Origin: Macrosoma leucophasiata
Taxonomy: Eukaryota; Arthropoda; Insecta; Lepidoptera; Hedylidae
Direction of reading: 5' to 3'
Length of the DNA stretch: 64,000 nucleotides
NCBI GenBank assembly: GCA_036365455.1
Contig: JAWQUS010000022.1
Location: forward strand, 7,378,001 to 7,442,000
Both the position numbers and the translations under genes were made by a program. This document shows positions 10,417 through 20,400 of this stretch, piece by piece. Positions within the stretch are counted from its first letter, which is position 1; the number at the start of each line of letters is the position of its first letter. The notes under the pieces are model-generated. The model had not been told where the DNA came from. It did no database searches and saw only the letters and a program-made list of their open reading frames with translations.

Positions 10417-11631
10417 GGTTGGGGAAAAATCTTTTCGCATTATAGTATGTATGAACTTGTAATAAAATCTCTTTGGCTGTAGTATTTGTATCTGGCTGGT
10501 TTTGGTATCATTGAAAGTTACAATTTTAAAGAACATAATTCAAATTAGGCAAATGTGTGATTTTCATTTGTTTTTCGTACTGTCAAGATGAGTGAATCTA
10601 ATGAAGAAATTTGATACATTTTAAAATTCTACTACAAAAAAGGTAAAAATGCAACGAAAGCAGCGAAAAAAATTTGCGATGTTTATGGACCTAGTGCAGT
10701 GTCTGTGAGAGTAGCACAAATTTGGTTTAAGCGTTTTCAATCCGGAAATTTTGATGTCAAAGATGCACCTCGCTCTGGTCGCCCTATTACGGATAAAATG
10801 GATGCCATTTTTGAAAAAGTGGAGCAAGATCGACATATCAGTAGTTACGACGTAGCTGAAGAACTGAGAATTGATCACAAAACAGTTTTGGCGCATTTGA
10901 AAAAAGCTGGGTACAAAAAAAAGCTCGATATTTGGGTACCTCACGAGCTCACTGAAGGAAACCTAATGAACCGGTACTCATTTGTGATTCTTTATTACGA
11001 CGTAATGAAACCGAATCATTTTTGAAGAAGCTGATAACTGGTGATGAAAAGTGGATCACGTGCGAAAAAGGTCGTGGTCAAAGGCCGGTCAGGCTTCATA
11101 GACTGTGGTGAAACCCGGGTTAACTCGCAATAAGGTGATGTTGTGTGTGTGGTGGGATTGGAAGGGCATTATTCATTATGAGCTATTACCATCAGGCGGA
11201 CTATCGATTCTGAACTCTACTGCGAACGACTGATGAGATTAAAGCAAGAAGTTGAGAGAAAGCGGCCGGAATTGATAAACAGAAGGAGTGTGGTGTTTCA
11301 TCATGATAACGCTAGACCTCACACATCTATAGCCACTCAGCAAAAATTAAGAGAGTTTGGCTGGGAGGTATTAATGCATCCGCCGTATAGTCCTGACCTT
11401 GCACCTTCAGATTTCCACCTGTTTCGGTCTCTTCAGAATTCTTTATGCAATGTTAGGTTAACATCACGAGAGGACTGCCAAATCCACTTGTCGCGGTATT
11501 TTGATGAGAAGTCCCAAAATTTTTATAGCAATGGGATCATGCCTACCTACAAGATGGCAAAAGGTTATCGAACTATATTAAAAAATGTTTTGAATTACCT
11601 TAAAAAATGCGAAGAAACTTTTTCCCCAACC
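10417..11631 (+). mobile_element. Mariner-like element 1
   Basis: A ~1.2-kb Tc1/mariner element with imperfect terminal inverted repeats (ggttggggaaaaa[t/g].. at left, matching tttttccccaacc at right), flanked by TA on both sides. It holds the broken transposase at 10588-11634. A sibling copy lies at 56296-57542. Confidence 0.88.
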
Positions 11632-11634
11632 TAA
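10588..11634 (+). pseudogene. Mariner transposase, degenerate (DD34D type)
   Basis: The reading starts MSESNEEI but hits a TGA at codon 9. A DNA-binding HTH region follows (VSVRVAQIWFKRFQSG .. RSGRPITDK .. HISSYDVAEELRIDHKTV). The frame then breaks near 10914 and again near 11050-11200, where bases are missing compared with copy 2. The catalytic section keeps GDEKW, HHDNARPH and YSPDLAPSD. The second and third catalytic Asp are separated by 34 residues, which is the mariner DD34D spacing. The C-terminus is frameshifted. It cannot make active protein. Confidence 0.88.
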
Positions 11635-11639
11635 TATTA

Positions 11640-11935
11640 GAGCAATGTTTTGATTTTTTTCAATAACATATGCGAGTTATTTTTAAATATTTTTTCTTTA
11701 AATTCTACAATTATAGTATGTAACTGAAAGACTGTGGTACGACAACAAATGATTATAATCAATGAAGCAGTCCATTTAAAGTTCTCAATTTAATTTTAAA
11801 TTAAATACATTTTTCCTAAATCAGATTGTTACTGATGACGATGACGATAATACCCTTTTACGCATTTACAAACTCTCAATATGAAGTTCACACGTAACTG
11901 TATAAGTGTAACCTAAAGTCTAATTTTAGCCTCGA
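11640..11935. other. AT-rich intergenic DNA, nothing recognised
   Basis: No open frame, repeat copy or RNA gene was recognised here. Confidence 0.4.
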
Positions 11936-12075
11936 TTGCACCATGACATTCGTTAAAGTTAAAGTTACTGTAACATTTCACATCTTTCTCCAACATAAAG
12001 AAATCTGTTAAAGTTAGAGCCGGATGTTAAATGTTACAATAATTTTAACTTTAACTAAAGTCGTAGTGCAACCCA
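11936..12075 (+). mobile_element. Foldback MITE-E copy
   Basis: Ends ttgcacca and tagtgcaacc surround the imperfect hairpin (taacatttcacatc paired with gatgttaaatgtta) seen at 5213 and 38690. Confidence 0.65.
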
Positions 12076-12539
12076 GGCTTAGAGTGAGATTTTTCATGAG
12101 CCAATCAAAGCTGTTAGTGAAAGCGTATTTAAAAAAATGAAAAAAGTTAACAAAAAAAATGTTATCAGCGCTTTTGCTCCGCAGCTACATACCTATAAGA
12201 GCGCGCGACGCCGCGCCGTTGCATCCTTTTCAATGTCGCCCCGTTTATCATAGTTATCTACTAGAAAACTTAACTTTGAATGTACGATACATATATACAT
12301 AAATATATAAATAATTGACATCTAATAGAAGTAGTTCAGGATTGTGCAGTTACTTACCTCTTTTTAAGTACAATAGACAGCAACAGCAATTCCCTATTTC
12401 ATTATAAATACAAAAAAGTCCAACTATGAAACATCTAGAATTTTTAAAACAATATCAACTAATCTATTATACAAATTCATAATACCACAAAAAAGGAAAA
12501 AACGGAGATAGCCAGCAATATATTTACCTAATTTTTAAA

Positions 12540-12720
12540 CACGGGGACAGAGTACGGTGTCATCGGGAAGTAATTTTAATTATTTTATGAAAGTACCGTT
12601 GTCCCCGTGCACCGTATCCCCGTCACGGGGACAGCGGGAAGTCAATAAAGCCTTCCCCGTTGTCACGCCGGGGACAGGGCGCACGGGGACAACGGGAATA
12701 AACCCCGATATAGAAGAAAA
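12540..12720. repeat. GC-rich cluster of CGGGGACA motifs
   Basis: In an AT-rich setting this ~180 bp repeats variants of cacggggacarcggga in both orientations, including the palindrome ccccgtcacggggac. Open frames across it are not gene-like. Possibly part of a decayed element. Confidence 0.55.
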
Positions 12721-13640
12721 TGAAAAATCTGTTCGTCATAATCTTAGTCATTCACTTAGCAGAGTTCCAAGTGCAGGCACTATTGAGAAGAACTCCGCTA
12801 CCCAACAAACTCCGCGTGTTGCTCTTTTGTCAAAACCTTAGATTTAATACAACATGGCGAAATACTCGATATATTGATCTCATTGGTCTGTAATGCGAAT
12901 TTTACTAACATTTGGTTCTAAGGATGAAACCCAGGAGTTCGTGTGCTCTTATTCTATTTATATTATCTATAATATATTATCAAGGATAAATAAGACCCCC
13001 GTAGGATTTCTTGTACTTGTAGTTGCAAAAATAATTTATTATTACATAAAAATAAAAAGGTCAATTAAAAGAAAAAAAAAACAAAGTAGTGGAATAAAGT
13101 CCTTTTATTCAACATAACCTTTTATGCCCTTGTCAAACATAAATGCGAACCGAACCGAACCGAAAACGTGCCGAATGAGAAACGAAGCGGAGACGTCAAA
13201 CTAGTTTCAGCAAACCGAATTGGTGGAGAAAGTGAAGTGTGCCTGGTAAGACCACTTCACTCTTGTGGTGTTCCCGTAACCCAAGGACTCTTGTCAGAGA
13301 ATGAAGAGATGATTTTTTGAAAATAAATTATTTCTGTATATAAATACAACCGTACACAGATCGCTTTCGCTTCGTATGATGTTTTTTGACCATTTCTTTT
13401 CAATTTTGCGTTAATCCTGAATGTTAAGCAAAGTGTTTGCGAAATCGATGGAGGTAGCTACATGTAATTTTTCAAACTGCTGTCATACAAATTTCACTTC
13501 AGTTCCCGGGTCCACAGAAGCGGAAAAGCGACCGAAACGTCGGGTTGATTTGCAAAAACTCACGAAAACCTTATAGCACATCAATTTCTTAATTAAAGAT
13601 TCATAAGATATACAACATGTAACAGGATTAAATGTACAAC
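12721..13640. other. Non-coding stretch, unassigned
   Basis: AT-rich with one short shared phrase (gtcattcact..gcagagttcca at 12748, also near 46290) and iterated cgaaccgaaccgaa at 13147. No gene or complete element is recognised. Confidence 0.4.
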
Positions 13641-13659
13641 CCGAAACTAAATTGTTCAG

Positions 13660-14550
13660 AATCGATAACTGAATGGATTTGAGGCATTTTTAACATCAGT
13701 AATATTTTATCCCAAAATTAATTAGAATTAAGTAAATTAAGGTCACCCATTTGGTGCACAGTCAATACAAACGAAAATGAGACTCACGTCACAACGACGC
13801 ATGTCTCAACAAGTCTAATGATACTCGTTGAGGCATGCATTTTATTATAAATTTCAATTTATAAGAAATAAAATAGTAAAAACGAATCTCATTTTATTTT
13901 AAAGAAAAATGGAAAGAAAATTTGACTTCAGGCGAGACTCGAACTCGCGGCCTACTGGGAATCTAGTCCAGCCGCTCTTCCAATTGAGCTACTGAAGTCC
14001 TGCCCGATTTGTCAAATCTTTCCTTCACATTTATTGCATTGCTTTATGGTAGCAGAAGCGCCATCTATTACCAACTATGCTAGTTAGGCAACCGATATAA
14101 TAGACTTTGCAGTTTATTGAATATCGTAAAGAAGTCGCTTTTACCCTTAATACCGAGTTCGAGTCTCGCCTGAAGTCAAATTTTCTTTCCATTTTTCTTT
14201 AAAATAAAATATATTTCACAAGCATGTGTTAATGCGAAATAATATAAAACAATGAATCTCATTACTAGCGAGTGTTAATTAAGGATGCGCAGGTTACGCT
14301 ACATCACATTGGGACATTGTGCGTATGTGAGTAGTTCTGTGTTTTATGTGCGGCCGTAGGTAGAGGTAGGGTAAGTATGCGTAGGGTGTGCATACTGTTC
14401 CTACAAGTTGTGGACAATTTCTTAAATAAAAAATATTGAATATAAATAAACATATAATATCAGTTCATGTTTTATGAATTTAACTCGATTTTCTAATCGA
14501 GGTGTTTGAGAGTGTGAGTTATGCCCGTTACATGTTGTATACTCGTATTA
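13660..14550 (+). repeat. Repeat F copy interrupted by a tRNA-like repeat
   Basis: Same repeat as 7138-7655, split by the insertion at 13894-14253. The uninterrupted copy shows what the empty site looked like. Confidence 0.7.
13894..14253 (-). mobile_element. 306-bp tRNA-like repeat, foldback copy with target duplication
   Basis: The insertion is bounded by the direct duplication gaatctcatt (13884-13893 and 14254-14263). It holds one minus-oriented unit with a 74-nt tRNA-like segment at 13925-13998, followed after ttacccttaata by a plus-oriented partial unit (from cgagttcgagtctcgcctg). The two ends are therefore inverted copies of each other over ~55 bp. Outer boundaries match those of 23428-23786 and 39743-41424. 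The duplication suggests endonuclease-primed (LINE-aided) insertion. Confidence 0.75.
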
Positions 14551-14741
14551 TCGTCTTCAGAATCAGTTTCACACATTTTTTCTAACAGGAGTCCTTGGGT
14601 TGCGGGCCGATACATTTTTCGCTTTTTCCACAAGTTCGGTTTGTTACACCGCTTCGTTTCACATTCGCCACGTTTTCGGTACGGTTCGGTACCCAGTTAT
14701 GTTTAACAAGGGCTCACAATAAATATACTTTTATACTTACC

Positions 14742-15722
14742 CCTTATTCATAAACGTACATTAGATACGTTTCAGCCATTAGAATGCTTTGTCTTTGTCA
14801 GTTGCATACTTTAAGTAAAAAGGCTTACTATAAACTCGAGGACTATCTCAAGGATAGAAATGTTTGGCTAAATGCTGATCTAGCTCCCCAAGGGTGTTTA
14901 ATGTTATAATCAAAGTGTAATGTTGATATTAAATTGTTAATTTGAAGTTTGTTTAAATTATGGAAAATTATAAAAATATGCCTAAGAGATATTTTTAAAA
15001 GAGCCGACTGAGTTTTTTCCGGCAAGTTTTTTTCAGATCATATTGGCCTTTGGAACTTTACCGGTGAATGACAAAGAATGACTCTTTTTCTTTTCTTTTT
15101 ACTCTTTGTTATCAGTTTGTAAAGGGGAAATGAGACATTCTACTGATATACCGTTTACGTAAAAACGTAACCTCACGCCTGTAATCCCCGAAGGGGTAGG
15201 CAGAGGTAAATGCATGCATTCAAGCATACATGCAAACACCCACGATTCGCCGGTTACGTTTTGGCCCATGTAACAGGTGGCGAGCCTGTTGACATCTCCG
15301 GGCACATTACCAAACTTTGAGGTACTGGGAAATTTCCAGAAAATGGAAAAATCCCAATAGAACCAGAGATAAAGGCTTTTTCACCATTATCTCTAATCCG
15401 GGTAGGGGACCCGGGAATCGAACTCAGGACCTCAGCGTAGTAGTAGTGGCCTGCTACCACTAGGCTACCGAGGCAGTTACATCAGTTTATTACATTTAGT
15501 TTTATTTTAACGATATTCTTGACTATATATTTTTATCTTGTTTAACATGTATATCAATTGTTATTCACTTTATTTTGTTTGTTTTTGACGTGTCATAAGA
15601 GGTGCCTGTCACCCTAGATGAATAAATGAGTTTCTGATTCTGATTGTCAAATGTGCAGGATAGAAAAGGACAAAGGAGACATTAGCAACACTTTAGCTAA
15701 AATACGTTTATGAATAAGGAGG
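14742..15722 (+). mobile_element. DNA transposon/MITE-H with nested SINE-A
   Basis: Terminal inverted repeats ccttattcataaacgta and tacgtttatgaataagg enclose ~980 bp. A SINE-A sits inside at 15164-15478, along with a short LINE-like 3' end (gtgcctgtcaccct) near 15600. No transposase is seen. Confidence 0.7.
15164..15478 (-). repeat. SINE-A copy (full length)
   Basis: tRNA-derived SINE of ~315 bp. On the sense (minus) strand the head reads like a tRNA gene with a B box, and the 3' end carries a conserved hairpin-like ccgaagggg region followed by an AACGT-rich tail. Confidence 0.85.
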
Positions 15723-15791
15723 GTACAATGTAAAATATGTTAGATTCAATAAATAATATCACGATATTAGGCACTTATATTGTAGGTACAC

Positions 15792-16066
15792 TTTTTTATG
15801 TTATGATATGGCAAACAGTTTAAATTGATGGTAAAAAGTACAGTAGCCTATAAACTCCTACATGAGACTGGAGATTGCAATGTAGGTGCGTGGCCACTCC
15901 TGAGGTCAAAAGGTATTATGCCCCTGTGCCAGAAATTACAGGGCCGTACATTACCACCTGACCGGAACACGATACTGCTGAACACCACGATTTAGCACCA
16001 GGTAGATTAGGTAATGCGGTTTGTGTCTACGCCTACGAGCTCCGTCACTGAACCTCTACCACCAGT
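15792..16066 (-). repeat. SINE-B copy
   Basis: Diverged copy with several small deletions; T-run at the left end. Confidence 0.75.
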
Positions 16067-16162
16067 AAATTACAATCCAAATATTAAGAACAAAAAATAT
16101 ATATTATGTTACTAAGCCTTTTTAGCTAATGTATTATTAGACTACTATATCAATAGGTGCGT

Positions 16163-16797
16163 ACAAGGTGTAACCGCAAGCTACAACAATATTTTAACAG
16201 CCCATGCCTCCATACTGATGTTGACTTCATCCCGCGAGATCTTTTTCGAGAATGTAAAATCATCAATAACTGATGATTTTACATTCTACGGAGAAAAAGA
16301 TTAAGAAAAAGAAAAATTTTAATCAAAGTTTGACTTGTAATAACTGTTATTACAAGTCAAACTTTGATTAAAATTTTATGCGTTTCAACCCTGACAACAA
16401 CAGATGACAGCATTATGCTGTCAGCTGTTGTTGTCAGGGTTGAAACGCCTGAGAAGGCTACGCGTGTGTGCGTAGGTGTATGAATTGCTGAGATTGTATA
16501 TTATGGAATGCAATAAATTATTGAATATTGAGTATCGAGATGATGCATTTCATACGCACACACTCGTAAAGTTCGCCTCATCGTCACGACGCACGGTAGT
16601 ATGTGTGTGTGTGTGAAGTGCTGAGCAGTTTCATTGACGACGTGTTAGGGTTGTCAAATAAAATAACAAATAATTAATTTTAAAACTTACATGAAATAAA
16701 ACTTGTGATTTCATTGTTATTGTTTACGTTAAATGATTTGAAACTTGATATAGATGAACACCTTTTAATATTGTTGGACCTTGCCGTTACACCTTGT
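16163..16797 (+). mobile_element. DNA transposon/MITE-J with internal palindromes
   Basis: Terminal inverted repeats of ~34 bp (acaaggtgtaac.gcaag.. at both ends) enclose ~635 bp without a gene. A related copy starts at 32573, and a minimal version of just two termini lies at 26761-26785. The interior contains the palindrome cluster at 16239-16448. Confidence 0.7.
16239..16448. repeat. Cluster of three consecutive palindromes
   Basis: Hairpin 1 spans 16239-16301. Palindrome 2 (16313-16377) has perfect 32-bp arms around a single base. Palindrome 3 (16380-16448) has 34-bp arms with one mismatch around a single base. Only two bases separate palindromes 2 and 3. The related copy at 32640-32750 has the middle segment once, without the inverted partners. 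Confidence 0.9.
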
Positions 16798-17035
16798 AAT
16801 AAGACAGCAAAAATCGAGTGTCCGTACAATAAATATTTTTCCAAAAAACTGTTAGGAGGCGAATTAAAGAAGAGTAACAGAAACCAAAGAAAAAAAACAA
16901 TTTTGGGAATTTTGGTCTATCTGTCTGGTACGTTATAACTTCAAAATTACTTCAACGGATTTGCGGTTTGCTTAATTATATGAACTGTGCAACCGAATCT
17001 GATTTGTAGCTGGGCGTGAAAATGTGCAAGAATTT

Positions 17036-17402
17036 TTAAAATGCAAGTTGATAAAGCGAATATAAAGACCAAATTACAATAGCAAGTGTTTTGTAAATTA
17101 AGAAAATATACAAAATACAGACAACGTAATGTAGTATTTTTAACCAGGAGTGCTTTTTCTTTGCATATTGAGTGTTTGTAAGACCATTAGGTATCAGGTA
17201 TTTTATGAGGCCGTACATCCATTTTATATAGAATTCCCTCCATTTTAGTGACTCCATGTTGAATTGGAATATCTCTTTGTCAATTTGAGATAGATTTTGA
17301 TACAATTTCAAAGTGTTACTGTCGCTAAGTTTGAAGTTGTTCTTCGAGAAGTGTTCAGATGCAATGGAAATTTTGTAAAGTTTTTTATATAATTTGAGTA
17401 AT
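17036..17402 (-). CDS. FAR: FAR exon J (last exon)
   Basis: Residues 405-526 and TAA stop. Second half of the FAR_C domain and a C-terminal hydrophobic segment (KILHYVVCILYIFLIYK). The acceptor is tgttccag. Confidence 0.9.
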
Positions 17403-20400
17403 CTGGAACAAACATGTTTGATAAACAATATTTCATGAAAAAGTGGCGTTCGGTTACCATGTTAAACGTTAATTTTTTTTAGCATAATCATTTTATTTTT
17501 GTAGGTACCTAAAAATAAAATTTATCTTTCCTTTATTTTGTAAGTTTGTTTTTTCTTATTTTAAGAAAAATTAAAAATACTGGTAATTTTGGGTCGTGGT
17601 CTCTGCGCCTAATAAATATTTTTCTTTCTTTCTTTCTAAAAAGTCTACATTTTATTCATCACTATCCGACCTGGTAAGCGTTGTTCTGCTATACAATACA
17701 CGCTAAAGCCTTACAATAAAGTATTTTTTTTGTCATTCATCAAGTTTAGTTCGTTTTTTTTTATGTAATGTGATGACTGCAGCCTATAGACACCCACAGA
17801 AAGACCAAGGTCAAAATGCAGATACGTTACCACTCCTGAGGCTTAAGATGTTATGCCTCTGTGCCGGAAATTACAGGGCCGTACATTACCACCTGACCGG
17901 AAAACGATAGTGCTGAACACTAACATTTAGCGGCAAGTATATTAGGTAATACGGTGGTGCCTATGCCCGCGAGCTCTACCACTAGTAAAGGTAGTAAGTT
18001 TAATATTATCCTTAAACTCGCCCCTCTCTCCCTGTCCTCCTTCCCGATCTCCAATCGAGCGTAATTTATTTTTCCTTTCATTTTTATGATATTCTCTTCC
18101 TTTTCCAGTTGGTTTCATTCTAATTTTTTTTTTTCACTTTTCACCGTTTTTATAGGCTTCTGCACTGGTCTATAAGTTTAGTGTTTGTGATCCAAAATTA
18201 ATCAAAAGTTACATCTAAAAACTGCTGCCCGAAGTCATTATTCCACGCGAACGAAGTGGAGGGCACAGCTAGTTTAGAAATAAACGTAACTTCACGTCTG
18301 TAATCCCTGAAGGTGTAGGCACAGGTAAATGCATTCAAGCAAATACAATTCGCCGGATACGTTTTGGCACATGACACCAAAATCGCGAACTGGGCAACTT
18401 CCACAAAATGAAAAAATCTCAATAGAACCAGATATAAAGGATTAACACCTTTTTCTCTGACTAGCTATGCCCGCGACTTCGTTCGCGTGGGAAAGTGACT
18501 TTGACAGCTTTTTGGATATAACTTTTGGTCAATTTTGCATCAGAAACACTTTTGGTTTGTTAAAAAAATCTGGTTTACATTAATGCTTCCATGTATTACA
18601 GGTTCTTTCCCCTTCAAAAGTTCTAAAAAAAAAGTCCGCGACAGCATATGTCTAACTTTTAACGTTAGCTCACTTTTTACAACTTTATACTAATCAAAGT
18701 TGTTCCAAAATAATGCATTATTTGCGAAGGTGTTTTTATAAACATGATATTAATCCTTATCGAAATAAATATGTTATTCATCAAAAGTATTTAATTTAAA
18801 GCGAAATTGCCCTTTAATTCATTCGATTCAAATCAATATCTTGGGAGATATCGCAGTTTTAAAATAACACTAATCACAGCAAAATAATGATTGAGCACTG
18901 CCCGCACAATGTACAAAGGCGGCCGGCAGTCATGAGGGGCAGGGCGGTGGAAAGCTGAGTTTTTTTATGTAATTAAGTGGCAAACAAGCATGCTGTTCAT
19001 ATTGATGTTAAGTAATGACTACAGTCTATAGACACTAAAGACCAGAGGACAAAATGCATATACGTTATCACTCCTAAAGCCTTCCTCGATAAATAGACTG
19101 TCTAACACTGAAAGAATTTTTCAAATCGGACCATTAGTTTCTGAGATTAGCGCGTTCAAACAAACAAACAAACAATAAACTCTTCAGCTTTATAATATTA
19201 GTTCACATTAGATAAACCCCGTCTCGGGAATCGAACCCAGGACCTCAGTGCAGTAGTAGTGGCCTGCTTTCACTAGGCTACTGAGGCAGCTCTAACTGCA
19301 TATCCTCATATAAATTATCTAGAAATAAATTTGTCAAACCTGGTTTTTTTTCCTCTTAAAGCCAGCACTACATCAACGAACATGGCAGGAATATAATGAA
19401 AGAACCACGTCAGCAAAGTGAATGCAATCTTATGTTTGGTAATAAATACGAAAGTGTACCAAAATACGGACGGAGGTAATATTTCGTGCGCATCTTTCCT
19501 TTGAACATCTATTAGTATGACTGGAAATAGAAAAGAGAAGGGTAATTTTGGGTCTGCAAAATCGTTACTGGTTAACCCATTACACAGTACATTTTGTAAT
19601 ATCGATACCAGAAGTATCAATTAATGTAAGGGACAAAACACGGTTTTTCAGGAGAGGCAAAAAACGTTTTTATTTTTGTTTATGTGTCCATAACTTTTTA
19701 CTGTCTACTTCAATTTTAATTGTGTCTAGATCGAAGTTTCTTAGAAAATCATCTTCTTTCATGCTATAAACGAAAGATTTAGGAATACCCAGCGGTTTAA
19801 AATATAGCATGTCCCTTACATTAAAAAAATATGTTTAGTTGTACCTTACGTTACTAATATTTTATGTGTAAACCGACTAGCATAGTGTAAGCAACAAGAG
19901 CAATAGAAAATTATACGTAATTCTGTTGTAAAGGACTTTTACAGTGTAGCAATTTGATGTAACCATAGATTATCTACTATAATTAAGGTATTTTAACACA
20001 ATGGAAATAGGTTATTTGCATGGTTAATGTTAGTTTCAGCTTAGTTATCACAGATTTAAATGAAATTTAGGGATACAAAAAAAAACGATTTATTGTTAAT
20101 ACAATTTTTTATTTCCGACTTTTATGTCTGCGTTATAATTATATTTGACACACTAATCAGTCTATAAAACTTTTCTAAAAGTAACAGTTCTAATAAGTAT
20201 AAGTATAAGTTCTTACACACCTAGTAATCAATGTAAAAATAAAGAAGGCTATACACGCTACGGTAGACCTGAGAGGTTAACTCGTCAGGTCTACCCCAAT
20301 GTGTATGGCTATCTTTTGACACCATTATCTCTTTTAATTAACAGTCTGTACTTTTAATAATTACGTTTAATTAGCTTTATAAATGGATAAAAATAATAGT

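Noticed and set aside
12557..12841. 94-aa open frame
   Set aside because: It crosses the CGGGGACA repeat block and a dispersed phrase also found near 46290; no protein features.
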